Shown: positions 11,837-23,717 of the stretch, in pieces
Layout of the letters: every line of letters starts with the position of its first letter
Position numbering within the stretch: position 1 is the stretch's first letter
From: Pristionchus mayeri
Lineage: Eukaryota; Nematoda; Chromadorea; Rhabditida; Neodiplogasteridae
Reading direction: 5' to 3'
Length of the DNA: 64,000 bases
Assembly: GCA_036245805.1 (NCBI GenBank)
Contig: BTRK01000006.1
Coordinates: forward strand, 49,097,257 to 49,161,256
Notes under the pieces: generated by a model
Seen by the model: only the letters and a program-made list of their open reading frames with translations
What the model was told of the DNA's origin: nothing
The model's database searches: none
Program-made: the position numbers and the translations under genes

Positions 11837-13530
11837 AGTCGCGCCGGTAAGTCATGGGACACTTTTTGAATTTGTTGTATCTTTTTGCCCAGGAAATGCA
11901 TCATTCTGGCACTGAGGTATGATGTACCAAATCGATCGGAGATTTTGATCATGGTATTATGGTATGACATCATCGCATAGTTATTGCGTAGTGATGACGC
12001 AAAAGTGCAATCTGCACTTTTTCAAAACGGCATTATTCTTACATAGATTTTTTCCTGTTCGCCATACTTTCTATGATTGGAGATATGACCGAGACCTACA
12101 GAGAATATTTTTTCAAGGTGCTGCTCGGTCGCACATTTGCTGCAGCGAAGCTGCAAAAACAGGATCCAAAATTCGGAACTCGGCTTCTAGAGTAGCTAGA
12201 GACCCGTTCAAAGCATCAAAATTATGGCCAACATGAGTGCACGTGATCCTGAGAATATGAATACGATATCTCATAATTTGCTCTTAGGGCATGAAAAAAT
12301 TTCTTTTTAGCATTACCATTTTTTGGACATCCATAACTTTACGGAAAAGTTTAGTAAAAATCTGATTTTTATCTCATAATGTTCAATATGTATTGAAGAA
12401 CTGAATTCCAACTTTTTAGGGCGTTTGGATATCTTTCCAGCCCGCGGCGTGGGTTTTTAGGAGGTATACTAGGGTCGGTAAACACCTTGTTTACCGCTAT
12501 GGGAGAGAGAGTGCAGACGACGAGAGTGCGTAAACAGCGTGTTTTCCGACCCTAGTATGCCTCCGATAAGAGATCGCCGCGGGCTGGAAAGATATCCAAT
12601 CGCTCTAAAAAGTTGGAAACCAGTTCTTCAATACATTTTTAACATTACCAGATAAAAACCAGATTTTTACCTAACTTTTCCACAAAGTTATGAATGTCCA
12701 AATAATGGTCATGCAAAAAAAGAGATTTTTTCATGCCCTGAGAGCAAATTATGAGATTTTGTCTTCATATTCTCAGGACCTTCTGGGATCATGATGACGA
12801 TCATTTTGATGTTTTGAACGAGTCCCTAGCTCGTCTAGAATCTGAGTTCCGAATTTCAGATCCTGTTTTTGCAGCTTCGCTGCAAAAACATTTTTTTTTG
12901 TTTTTTCGTTTCGTCATAAATGTGCGACCGAGCAGCACCTTCAAAAATTTATTCTGGGTAGGCCTCGGTCACACCTCCAATCATAGAAAGTATGGCGAAC
13001 AGAAAAAAATCTATGTAAGAATAATGCCGGTTTGAAAAAGTGCAGATTCATTTCGTCATCACTACGCAATAACTATGCGATGACGTCATACCACAATACC
13101 ATGATCATAATCTCCGATGGATTTGGTACATCATACCTCACCAGGAATGGCCTCGAGGGTAGGTTGGAGTTTTGGAACTAGACCTAGCGGAATCGAATGA
13201 GGGTTAAATTCTAAGAAATTTTACGTTTTTCATATCTGCTGAGGGCCTCTGTGGACCGCTGGGTTGTAGTGAGATTTCAGAACATAGCCTGAGAAATTGG
13301 CGGTTTTGCACCTCTCCCCACTATGCGCGCAGACATACACAGAGGCCCTCAGCAGGTATGAAAAACGTAGAAGTTCTTGGAATTTGATTCTCTTTCGATC
13401 CCGCTAGGTCTCGTTCTAAAACTCCAACCTACCCTCGCGGTCATTCCTTGTCAGTGCCAGAATGATGCATTTCCTGGGCAAAAAGATACAACAAATTCAA
13501 AAAGTGTCCCATGACTTACCGGAGCGACTG
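11837..13530. mobile_element. 1.7-kb foldback element with Tc1-type ends
   Basis: The ends read CAGTCGCGCCGGTAAGTC and its near-inverse, with TA on each side, the Tc1/Tc3 TACAGT pattern. The arms are about 650 bases and match closely; for example GCAGCGAAGCTGCAAAAACA at about 12140 has its inverse at about 12870. The centre near 12500 is a further palindrome around GACCCTAGTATGCCTCC. A third element is inserted in the right arm at 13141-13464. The only ORFs in it are palindrome shadows. Confidence 0.88.
13141..13464. mobile_element. Palindromic element nested in the right arm of the 1.7-kb foldback
   Basis: The inverted arms read GAGGGTAGGTTGGAGTTTT and its inverse. The left arm of the host foldback has no counterpart, so this is a later insertion into the right arm. 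The host sequence is interrupted between CCTCA and GTGCC, and TCA precedes the element and ends it, suggesting a short (2-3 bp) duplication. Confidence 0.75.
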
Positions 13531-14337
13531 TATATCTTGCCTTTTCTAGATTTTTTGTTCGCGATGAGACGTTTCGTCATATGCCAGTAGCTCTCTTCAA
13601 TAAGTGCTTCCTTGCTATCCTTGCTATTTCTAGGAAACGCCTAACAAAAAGATATTGCGAAGTCTTTCTTTGTATGATTGAGGAATGATCCGCCATTTTA
13701 CCGTCGCTCGCTCGTTTCCTTGTGGGCAAACGCCTTGCATTCTCTAAACATCCTTCCAATCCCCCTCGCTAAGCCTGCCCTTCTCCATTAGTGATTCACA
13801 GAACTTCTACTTATCGTAAGCACACGCACAACATTATTCATTATTCGCAGTGCAAGGGCCACACCAAAATTGCAAAGGATATGACTACTTAGTGTATCTG
13901 CAATGGACACTACATTTATCGGCTTCTGGATTGCATATCCATTTCATATCCCGTCTTGTAAAAAAGGAGGAAAAAAGCGAAGGGTGGCTCATTTACATTG
14001 TTTTCCGAAACAAACATGGTATTATTCTTTTGGCACATTGTTTTTAATGTTCAGCATATGTTTAATTGATAAAATTCCCCGGAAAGTGAAATCTTCTGTA
14101 CTCTTTCTCAATCGGTACAGTATCTAACAATAGTCTATAATTTGTCATTCGTTAATCATCATTAATTCGTTAATCATCATAATTTTTTCGTAGGTCACAC
14201 AGACTACGAAGTGCATCGTTCTTTATGTTATGGCGAATAAGCTTCCGCTTTTTTTCGAACAACCAAAACCCAGTTCACAAAGATGGCTGCACATTACACC
14301 ACTGGTTGCTTTTGGCGTTTATCAAATACGTAATAAA
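13531..14337. other. Intergenic; 3' flank duplicated with 15870-16080
   Basis: No exon was seen. From about 14110 the sequence is a diverged copy of 15870-16080 (shared words include CTAACAATAGTCTAT and AAGCTTCCGCTTTTTTTCGA), part of the partial tandem duplication described under the STR receptor fragment. Confidence 0.55.
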
Positions 14338-14658
14338 CTAAGATAAGTGCATGGTTCTCTTTACTGAGATAATTTTTACGCTCGAGAAAGCGCTGTCGCC
14401 GAATCCAACGGCGCTGTGAAGCACTGATGCCAATCCGATTCTAAAAATGGAGGGTTCGAGAAATGATTCCATTGTCTATGGATATAATAAATAGTCGATG
14501 AAATCGTTCGCAGGTTAATAATGAATCTATTGTTGAGTAAAATAATGAATAGTATCGTTTATTGAACTCTAAAACAAACCTGTAGTAGGAAGTCATCACC
14601 ACAATGATCACTCCCGCGTCGATCGAGGGGAAGCACAAGTTCAGGATAACCATGAATC
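14338..14658 (-). pseudogene. Duplicated last two exons of an STR-type chemoreceptor
   Basis: Two exons (14580-14658 and 14338-14440) encode the seventh membrane segment and tail of an STR receptor: FMVILNLCFPSIDAGVIIVV, then SYYR, then a tail ending SVKRTMHLS. They match exons 16373-16448 and 16081-16183 of the complete receptor in order, spacing and last-exon length (103 bp in both). The upstream flank to about 14775 also matches the intron of the complete gene. No earlier exons lie upstream, so this is a partial tandem duplication with no start codon. One extra codon (a second Tyr before the final Arg) distinguishes it. It could serve as an alternative 3' end only if transcription reads through tRNA-Arg. 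Confidence 0.85.
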
Positions 14659-15034
14659 CTGAGCAATGAGAGGAGAGAAATCAGGCACTGGGTTGGATGA
14701 GATGTTCTCGTTAAGAACGATTGAGTCATGTCGCTACTGGTATGCATGTGTTCCCATCCTAGTGCCAGAAATCGATAGAACAAGTAAACAAAGGTACATT
14801 ATAATATTATCTTATATGATTTTCGGAGTGGTGCTTCATTAGAAGTATTCGCCGTTTCACTCTCCTTTCCGGAGTGTTGAGAAAAGGCGGTGGCACCATT
14901 TATCGGATTCTAATAACTATCAAGTGTGTCATTTCCATATTGCTCGTTCTTGAAAAGGTTTAGTATCAATTTGATTGATCTAAAGCAATATTTGTTTTGT
15001 AAAATTAATATTTATGTTTTAAAATATTTTCCAG

Positions 15035-15148
15035 GTAGATCAGACGAAGAATTCTGCCTTCCTCTCGCAGCTCTCGCCGATGCTCGAAGATCTCGCCTCT
15101 ATCGAGGAGGAGAACCGACGACTGGAGGAGCTGCTCGAGAACGCCTAG
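15035..15148 (+). CDS. Orphan terminal exon encoding a coiled-coil tail
   Basis: After a good acceptor (TATTTTCCAG) there are 37 codons and a TAG. The sequence reads as a real protein end: polar start VDQTKNSAFLSQLSPMLEDL, then a Glu/Leu heptad-like run IEEENRRLEELLENA. Codon use is GC-rich relative to the flanks, as in the real exons nearby. I found no upstream exon in phase; a possible ATG at 14926 leads only to low-complexity AT-rich sequence. It may be the last exon of a small gene whose first exon is too short to recognise, or a captured exon fragment. The family was not recognised. Confidence 0.45.
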   Translation, partial: VDQTKNSAFLSQLSPMLEDLASIEEENRRLEELLENA

Positions 15149-15628
15149 ATTTGTTCGTAATTCGAGTCACCCTCTGTTTTTATGTAGACATTTTGCTGTT
15201 AGTCGTTGCGGCGCACTGTAAGAGTTGTGTCTGACTCCGTTCTGTAGATTTAGCATATTGCATCAGATTTGTTATTTTGAAGTATCCTTGTTGTACATTC
15301 ACTGCGATAGGTCAATTCGCACAAACTGGTTTAGCTATTTCACTTTTTTTTAAATCTGCCTGTTCCGTGCTGAAATTGGTAAATATTACGCGTATTCAAA
15401 ATAAATGTGATCATGATCAGAAGACTTGCGAATTGTTGGATTGTACATTGGGAATAAAATTAGACTTCATATCGATTTTATGTGGGATGATTCATGTCTA
15501 GGATAAACGAATCCTAAAATTTTATGCCACAACGACCACTTTTTAGTCACAATTGCGTTGCTGTCAGGATGATTCCGTTATTAACATCTGTCTTCAATTT
15601 ATTCCACTTTTACTCCGGTCTAGCACAT

Positions 15629-15701
15629 GGCCGCGTGGCGCAATGGATAACGCGTCTGCCTACGGAGCAGAAGATTGTAGGTTCGATCCCTACCGTGGTC
15701 G
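15629..15701 (+). tRNA. tRNA-Arg (anticodon ACG)
   Basis: A 73-base cloverleaf with acceptor arms GGCCGCG and CGTGGTC (7 pairs including G-T), anticodon stem TCTGC/GCAGA around loop CTACGGA (ACG, decoding CGN Arg), and T arm TGTAG/CTAC with loop GTTCGATCC. No intron. A TTTT terminator follows within a few bases (CAACTTTTGC). Box A and box B are intact, so it is probably functional. Confidence 0.95.
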
Positions 15702-16080
15702 CAACTTTTGCTTATATCGTTTTTCAATTTTGGCGTTTTTTTAGCGAGATCATTTGACTCGAATCTTCATTTTGGTCCATATTTTTTTCTAGAAGCAATC
15801 AAACACAATTCATATGATGGCAGTTGAGTTTACAACCCCCAACAGGTGAAAACACCCGTTCTCGATCTTTATCGGTACAGTCTCTAACAATAGTCTATCC
15901 CTTGTTTTTACTGTAATCTTCATTTATTTTTTCGCATGTCACACATACTACTGCAAGTGCATCATTAATGATGATATGACGAATGAGCTTCCGCTTTTTT
16001 TCGATAATCCTTTGCTATCTATGACTGTGCATATTATACCACTAGTTGTTTCTGTGATTCATGAAAAAAAACTCAATATT

Positions 16081-18195
16081 CTACGACAAATACATCGTTC
16101 TCTTTACTGAGATGACCTTCACGCTCGAGATAGCGCTGTCGCCGACTCCGACTGCGCTGAGAAGCACGGATGTCAGTCCGTTTCTACAAAATAAAGGATT
16201 TTATCGAATTTAAACCAGCCAAAAACTGAAGTTCGAAGTTCGGTAACAGTCTACACGGAATCTATTTTGAACCTTTTATATGCATACGGAATCGTTTCGC
16301 AATCTCTACTGATGAACCTACTGCTTAGTAAACGAGTGAATAGTATCGTTTGTTGAACTCGAAAAACAAAACCGGTAGTCTGTCATCAGCACAATAATCA
16401 CTCCCGCGTCGACCGAGGGAAAGCACGAGTTGAGGATAACCATGAATCCTGAGTAATGAGAAGAGATGAATCAAGCACTGGGTTGGATGAGAAGTTCTCG
16501 TTAAGACAGATTGAGTCATGTCGCTACTGTTATGCATGCCAGCATTTGTGAATAGTGCTAATTTGCTTCAGACAAGTCAACTTACGAGTTAGTTCGTTGA
16601 TGGAAAGTCCGAAAAACGGGCTAGTGAGCACAATGAAGTAGGGAATGTACACGGAAATGACTGGAACCGCCGTCTAAATAGGGTACTTTTTTCTCAGAAA
16701 ATGTGAAATGAAGATCCTACATCCACCATATTGGGCTCGCAGAGAAAACTGCTAGTCCCAGTTATTCGCACGATTGTTTAAAAAATTTATTTTTTGAAAA
16801 ATGTTTGCTTAGAAATACAAGCGATGGCTTGCGATAAATGAAAATATAATTAACTACCTGGGCACACAATGCAATCAGCAGTCGACCCTGTTGCTTCCTT
16901 TTATACCCGGACATCCTGTCAGCGGATCGTATACATCGAAAGATCCAAAGCGCTAGCGAATACGCGATCACTATACACCTGCAGAAATTGTTTCTAGTTG
17001 CTTGGTTGAAAGGATATTAAGGAAATTGTAATGGCAGAATGATACTTTCAACATCTCACCCGATAATCATCGAATCGAGATACAGGAGTACCAATGCAGA
17101 TCGGAGATTGAATTTGCCGTCATTCTACGATCACAAGATAAGTTTTTTTGTCAGGATAATTGTGAATTTACCCAATGCTCCATCAGTACGTAGCCTTCCC
17201 GGGCGATTTCGCCATACTGCTTGCGGTAGGCTAACCGTGCCCTCGTTTTTGAATCACTATCTTCATCCCCAGTGCAACCGAAGAATACAGTAAAATACCT
17301 GAAATTTTGAATTAATTTTAATTAATTATAAATTAAATTTTTAAAAATTGAATTCAAATTCACCAAGAAGCTGCTGCAAGGAAGCAGATAATCGTTAGTA
17401 AGCATCCAAAGGATTTGCTTGAGAATAAGCGAATTCTTTCGGGACTGAATGGAAATTTAATGGAAATTAATGGAAATGGAAATAGAAATTTCGGGATTCT
17501 TATAAGATCTATTTAACCGTTGACGAATAGCTTGAAACTCATCCGTTTTAGACACAATGTTTTTTTTCACAATTCACTCGCTCTCTCTCTCTCACACATT
17601 CTCGAAAAAGACTTGAAGAAGAAGAGACTTTGTGGAAAACTTACTATTGAACTGCCCAGTATCGATACATAAAATTGATAATAACAAGAGCGAAAGGAAC
17701 AGTAGAGAAAGCACAGAAGAACGCGGTGAGCGCCTTAAAAGTGAATAGTTAAATTTGATTATGTAAGCAATCATAATCCTTACCCGTGAAGAACCTCCGA
17801 AAGACTTGGATACCGCGATAAACATGGTGTCTAGTATTATAACGTGCTAAAATGGATTATTAATGACAATTTTGAATCCGGAAAAAAATTTTGAGTGCTT
17901 GTCTTTCAGTAGTAACATCTTGAGCATCACAATGCAATATAAGGTAAACTGCAATCGAACTTACATGATCAATAACTCCATGAACAATGCAGATGAAGAT
18001 ATCGTAAATGGCGAATACGTACAAAAGAATCTTGTAAGTGCTTAGGTTTGGTCGCGAAAACTTGTGAATGAGATACAACAGAAAGCAGTTGAAGACAATT
18101 CCGCAGACTTAATGAAACAAATAAAATAATCGCGAAAAAATTAACATACCAACATTGAATCGTTCAAATGTCTGAACGATCTGAGGATGCACCAT
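16081..18195 (-). CDS. STR-family seven-transmembrane chemoreceptor, complete (333 aa)
   Basis: Eleven exons in phase: 18150-18195, 17965-18107, 17784-17846, 17645-17733, 17364-17444, 17172-17298, 17060-17124, 16858-16978, 16586-16673, 16373-16448, 16081-16183; total 1002 bp with stop. STR hallmarks are visible in order: TM1 GIVFNCFLLYLIHKF, then LSTYKILLYVFAIYDIFICI (TM2), PFALVIINFMYRYWA (TM3), YKRKQQGRLLIALCAQ before TM6, AVPVISVYIPYFIVLTSPF (TM6), and SCFPSVDAGVIIVLMTDYR (TM7). Nematode STR proteins are G-protein-coupled odorant or chemical receptors in ciliated sensory neurons; the ligand is unknown. The start is the ATG 15 codons before the first splice, with exon lengths (46 and 143 bp) identical to the receptor at 56686. 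The last exon is read in the frame conserved with the 14338-14658 duplicate (tail ending SVKRTMYLS). Confidence 0.93.
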
Positions 18196-19520
18196 GCTCT
18201 ATATTACTTTATCTGCGTTCGAGGATACGACGAGATACTGAATCACGTGTTCTCATACGCAACACCTTGACTTTCCTCACTCTGAGCAGGAACGGTGGTA
18301 TGGGGAACGGTTAAACAAGATGAGATGAAATAGACGGTGATTGCTACTGTCTCTTAGCGAACACCGCTGGGAAATCATATATACGTATTCAAAATTACAC
18401 GGCTATTTAGAGCATAAGCTACGTAAGCCGTGATTATGAACGCTTACAGTAGATGACAGGTGCAATTATCGAACTGATAACAATAACATATTTTTATGGT
18501 TAGTGCGAAAACATAAAACGCGCAACGAGAACTATAAAAATATGAAGTACAATAAAAAATACAGCTTCGTATTTCCGCGCCTGACAACACCGAATTAATA
18601 TTATCTCAAACAAGTATTTACGTTAGTTTGTCAGGCGTCGAATACAAGTTACAAATTGTAACTTACAATCTTTATATTGTAGCTAGTAAAGGTAAGGTAC
18701 ATCCCATCTTCTAGCTCGGGGAACGGAGGATAGCACTGCAAGACAACTAACAATCGTAGTCACACTGTAGTTTTTCCATCAGAAAACAGATGGTCGGCTA
18801 CAATGGGAGAGCCGCTTACACAATTCCGTGCTCTAGTAGAGTTCGAGAAACATTGCAACGGTCTCTCCATTCCATGCACGCTCTCACGTCTCAACGGTTG
18901 AGACATTAGAGGAGCGACGTGAGGGTGGCCAATATTTCGAGCCGTATGCTCTAGTCCAACACCACTGGAGCTGCATCGCTATCTCCATTTTCCGTATTAC
19001 ATCATGCATAGAGTTTGAAATGTAACGTTACCCGGGATAGTTGAGACCCGAGAGCGCAGAATGATCGGGAGAGGAGGAATTGAAATTTGTTCAATTACTC
19101 GTCATAGTTGGATGCAAATAGCAATTTCGCATCATTTCTGAACATTTTTGCGATGATGGATAGTCATTGAACTATCCCGGGTAATGGGCCATTTTTTTCA
19201 CTTTCCCGGGAAATTCTCATTCACCGCCATTTTTCTCGATTACCCGATCGGGTCCGAGTTATCCGCCCCGAATTAAAAACTCTAATCATGCATGAGACCT
19301 GTAGGCGTCTCGGGTCGGCTACACTGATCCTAGCCGCCTACACAGTCCCGTGCACTCGCCTTCCTGCTGCTCCAGCCAAACACCATCCGAGCTCCCTCAT
19401 TCTCTCCATTGACTGCACTGCCTCGCATTGAAGCACATGCCTCCAGCTGAGCAAGCATGTCGAACAGCGTTCAAAATGTGCCTTAAAACGAGACGCACCA
19501 AGAGCTGAGGCACATCAACA
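18196..19520. other. Intergenic between divergent genes
   Basis: Upstream region shared by the minus-strand STR receptor and the plus-strand secreted repeat protein. No exons were seen. It includes a degraded type A MITE-like segment at about 18835-18960 (starts GTAGAGTTCGAGAAACATTG) and repeated words CTATCCCGGGTAA and TTACCCGGGATAG facing each other at 19028-19185, a loose inverted pair. No clear TATA box was identified for either gene. Confidence 0.4.
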
Positions 19521-20764
19521 ATGCGAGGATTCGTCTACCTTCTCTCACTGCTAACTATTGCCTCGGCCCAGGATGCGCCACCCATGCTGGATCAGCATCT
19601 GGAGCAGGTGATTCTGTACGTATTTCTTCTATTTGCAAAACTTGAAGAAAATTGGCAGACAAATAATGATGATTTTGAAGCGAGAAGCGTCAAGCTGTCC
19701 CGTTCCCTGGATCGTCCGTTCCTCCTCTTCCTCCCGTAGTTACCGGATCGCAGACAAGTCTGCCTCCTCTTCCTCTCCCATCCTTGAGCTCCCTTCCGCC
19801 ATTCGTTGGCGGACAATCGGCCGTTCCTCCTCGACCTCTTCCTGGAGGATTCTCGTCAGGAACTTCGATCTCTCCAAAGACTGTGAGTATCCCTAGAGCC
19901 TGATTAAAATATCATTTGAGTAACTAAACTCAAGTCGATTTGCAAGGTCACTATTAGATAGATGAAAGTGGTGCACGGCAATGAGTGATAGAACATTTCC
20001 TTTTTTTGGTGGTGAGGTTAGCGATACTACGTCTACACATGATACGGTTGTTACACTGGCTATGATGAAAATTTTCTTTTCAGCGTCAAGCCTTTGGAGG
20101 ATCATCTATTCGCCCACGTCCAGGTACGACTACAGGGACTACCAGAGTCTACGTAGGAGGATCCCAAACTTCCCTCCCACCCCGACCCTATTTCGGTTCG
20201 TCTACCGGAGTATTCGTAGGAGGATCTCAAACTTCCCTACCTCCCCGTCCCAATTTCGGTTCCACTACCGGAGTATTCGTAGGAGGAGGAGGTCAAACTT
20301 CCCTCCCACCCCGTCCCTATTTCGGCTCTTCTACAGGAGTATTCGTAGGAGGAGGTCAATCTTCCCTCCCACCCCGTCCCTATTTCGGCTCTTCTACCGG
20401 AGTATTCGTTGGAGGATCTCAAACGTCCCTTCCTCCCCGCCCCACTTTTGGTTCGACTACAGGATTCTTCGTAGGAGGATCACAAACTTCCCTCCCTCCC
20501 CGTCCTAATTTCGGTTCCACTACCGGAGTCTTCGCAGGAGAATCTCAAACTTCTTTCCCTCCCCGTCTCAATTTCGGTTCCACTACCGGAGTTTTCGTTG
20601 GAGGCTCGCAGACGACTCAGAATCGACTTCCCATCCCCGGTCGTACTTCACTCCCGCCCTTTGTCGGAGGCCCTTCTTCAGTCCCGCCTCGTCCTCTCCC
20701 TCCTCTCACCACCACGGTCCGTGCACTCAGTGGATTCTCATCGACTGTACCCAGACGTGGATAG
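19521..20764 (+). CDS. Secreted Gly/Pro/Ser/Thr-rich tandem-repeat protein (325 aa)
   Basis: Three exons in phase: 19521-19615, 19681-19882, 20084-20764 (TAG stop). The protein starts with a clear signal peptide (MRGFVYLLSLLTIASAQ), has an EKR dibasic site around residue 34, then a Pro/Ser-rich spacer. The third exon carries about eight tandem units of roughly 21 residues, each GGSQTSLPPRP followed by an aromatic-Gly-Ser-Thr-Thr-Gly block (FGSTTGVFV). It has no predicted membrane segment after the signal and almost no Cys. A plain reading is a secreted structural or mucin-like protein (cuticle, eggshell, vulval or pharyngeal matrix), but no known family was recognised. The repeat units also repeat at the DNA level, so unit number may vary between strains. 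An antisense ORF over the repeats is a shadow. Confidence 0.85.
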
Positions 20765-20890
20765 GGAGTTCCGCTATTGGAGTATTCCACATGATACTGC
20801 ATATCGATAAATTCGTTCGCATGCCAGCTATTCGCAGACTCACTATAATTGTTGGAATGCTAGAATACATGCCATCCCGGGTATTATTAA

Positions 20891-22968
20891 AACACGTTCT
20901 CTGTAAGACTCGGACGACCCATTTCAGGGGGTGGCACAAGGCTTCAAAATGGTCGTATCGACTTGCAATTTTCAGGTTGTCATTCCTATGGGTAGGGTAT
21001 GCTCCCACATAATTTTTGTACCCCTACCTCAACATTTTGACCTACCAATTTTGAAAAATTAAACTCAATATCGACGGGCATGCTATATATCATTCGAAAG
21101 AGCATGAAAAGTTATGCATAAATCCATGTTTTCGTAAGAATTGGTGCATGTGCTCACGAGATATCTCATGAAAAGTGCACTTTCAAGCAGTTTTCGTGAT
21201 GGAAGCCAATGATAGGGTAGCTTTCACAGCAATTTTTTTGCATAAGTCGGTGCAGAATTTAATTCTCTATCGGCGTATTAAATACGAAGTTTGTCCCCTA
21301 TTTATGTCATACGGTGGATTTTATATCACGCATTCGTCGATCAGGGTTCAAATCCTGCACGGTGCATGATGTTTTGCCGACTTTTTTTCTCACCGATCAA
21401 ACCTTTGTGAGTGAATTACCTATTTTAAACTACTTCTTGATCGTTATAAACCCACTAATGATTAGAAACTCTATCCCGATCCTACCATTCCACTCCATTT
21501 TGCCATATTTATTTATCGATCAGACATATTACCACTCGTTCGTACTAACACTTAATTGAAATACTAGCTTAATTCTTGTTAGATATTTCGGTGGCCCCAT
21601 ATATCGAATTCATATACATATAAATCATCCATCTTACTATTATTAACACTAACAACGGGGAATGCAATCCCGAGCGATCGAAGATGCCATCGGAATAACT
21701 ATAAGAACCCGTTTGCTAAGAATCGGACAATTTTGAAGAATTTTGGCATCGGCCAAAAACATCAAATCGCTCTATCTCTGCCTTTTGGGGTTATCTGACA
21801 CGCTGATGACGATATGCATATTCATTTTGCTCAAAAATCGATCGTTGGCTCCAGAAGGAGTGGCGTCGAAAACTGACTTTTTCGAATATCTTGATCCCAG
21901 AGGATGCTAAAATTAAGCGCGCATGATGTCCAGGACAGAATTGAATGGCGAACACGTCTGTCTAATTCTTTTTTCATTAACCATTTAAATAAATTAGTAA
22001 AATTTACCTTTTTAGTCTCTCAATTGTACCCTGAGAGACATAGCTCTTATCGAGAGGAACCCAAATCTGTGCTTAAATATAAATAAAAATCGCCCAAGGC
22101 TTATTCCCGCGATATAGTGAACGTTGCTGCATGCTGAATTTGCGATTACATTGTTCCTTCCCTTGATCTACCCGAGTCTGTCTGTCCCGTGACCCCTTCC
22201 CATCTCCCTCCCCTGAGCCTCGCATCCCTCCCCTCCCCGACACTGTGCTTTTTCACTCAAAATTGCTCACTATATCGCGGGCATAAACCTTCGGCGATTT
22301 TTTAAAAATATTTAAGCACAGATTTGGGTTCATCTGACTGATCGATAAATAAATGTGACAAAATGTAGTCGAATGGTAGACTCGGGATAGAGTTTCTAAT
22401 CATTAGTGGGTTTAGAACGAGCAAGATGTTGTTTAAAATAGGTAATACACTCAAAAACGTTTGATTGGTGAGAAATAAAAGTCGGAAAAACATCATGCAC
22501 CGTGCAGGATTTGAACCCTGGGCGACGAATGCGTGATAAAAAATACACCATATGACATAATTAGGGAACAAACTTCGTAAAATGAATTCAATACGCCGAT
22601 AGAGAATTAAATTCTGCACCGACTTATGCAAAAAAATTGCTGTGAAATCTACCCTATCATTGGCGTCCATCACGAAAACTGCTTGAAAATGCACTTTTCA
22701 TGAGATATCTCGTGAGCTCATGCACCAGTTCTTACGAAAACTTAGATTTATGCATAACTTTTCATGCTCTTTCGAATGATATATAGCATGCCAGTCGATA
22801 TTGAGTTTCATTTTTCAAAATTGGTAGGTCAAAATGTTGAGGTTGGGGCACAAAAATTATATGGGAGCATACCCTACTCATAGGAATTACACCCTGAAAA
22901 TTGCAAGTCGATATGACCATTTTGAAATCCTTGTGCCACCTCTCTCCGAGTCTTACAGAGAACGCGTT
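20891..22968. mobile_element. 2.1-kb TTAA-flanked foldback element
   Basis: The ends read AACACGTTCTCTGTAAGACTC and its near-inverse, each bounded by TTAA. The arms of about 670 bases match from both ends (for example TGGGAGCATACCCTAC at about 22860, inverse at 20990). The centre holds a smaller palindrome at about 22050-22340 (CCGCGATATAGTGA/TCACTATATCGCGG). The mirror-image ORFs at 21175 and 22302-22694 are the same sequence read from the two arms, not genes. Confidence 0.85.
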
Positions 22969-23717
22969 TTAATTTTGTAACAAAGTCCAATGGGACCCCA
23001 CATCACAGAGGTAGTCCGCACACTTTTCTAAAATAAACTTGTTTGTGCTCATTTATCGGGTTTGATTCGTGTCTTTCGTAGTTCTTGCATGCACATTTTG
23101 ACCTTGTAAGTTTTTTTGCATTTGACCAATCAACTAATGATTTTAACGAGTATTTGGGCTAATGATTATTTCATACCCCCTCTCAGTATCGAGCATTATA
23201 TTGGGTCGGTTCGATAAATGGAGATATGATAGTTCAATTCGGAAGTAGTCAAACTATACTTTTCAATCTTCCAAAGTTCCATGGAGAACTGAGTTGAGCT
23301 CGACTTTGACGCTAATATAGAGGACTATGATTGGGCATACAAATATAGAGGACTATGATTGGGCATCAAATGTGACACAGTAAGGATATTCAGCTTTTTA
23401 AAATATGGCCCTAATTATCGAATCAAACTCATTTTTTTAAAATTCGGAATTCCCATTAATGAGCTCAGAATCGATACATATGTTTGATCACTTTGACGAA
23501 TTCTTTATTCAATATTTTTTTTCAATTGATTGATGATCCCTCGAGTGTTTTGCTTGCCCGGTGATGTTTACAGTAGCTACTCACCAGGATGTTGTCTATG
23601 AATAGCTCACGACATCATGCGACCAGCCACTGACCACCCACAGTTTATATTCGAGATCGTGAGGGTGATGCAAATCACAGTTTACACTGAGCGGTTGTTG
23701 GTTGCCGATTCGTGCTG
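22969..23717. other. Decayed transposon sequence upstream of the receptor-like gene
   Basis: The sequence at 23115-23280 (GACCAATCAACTAATG, then TCGAGCATTATATTGG and TTCGGAAGTAGTCAAACTA) is a diverged copy of the left part of the element at 25736 (same words near 25800-25920). The short sentence ATAGAGGACTATGATTGGGCAT occurs twice in tandem at 23320-23366. No exon was seen. Confidence 0.5.

Noticed and set aside
12751..13035. 94-codon ORF in the 1.7-kb foldback
   Set aside because: Lies in the right arm and has a degenerate mirror in the left arm; no domain and no splice sites.
14926..15234. 102-codon plus-strand ORF overlapping the coiled-coil exon
   Set aside because: Uses a different frame through intron-like AT-rich sequence; the exon after the acceptor at 15034 has far better protein composition.
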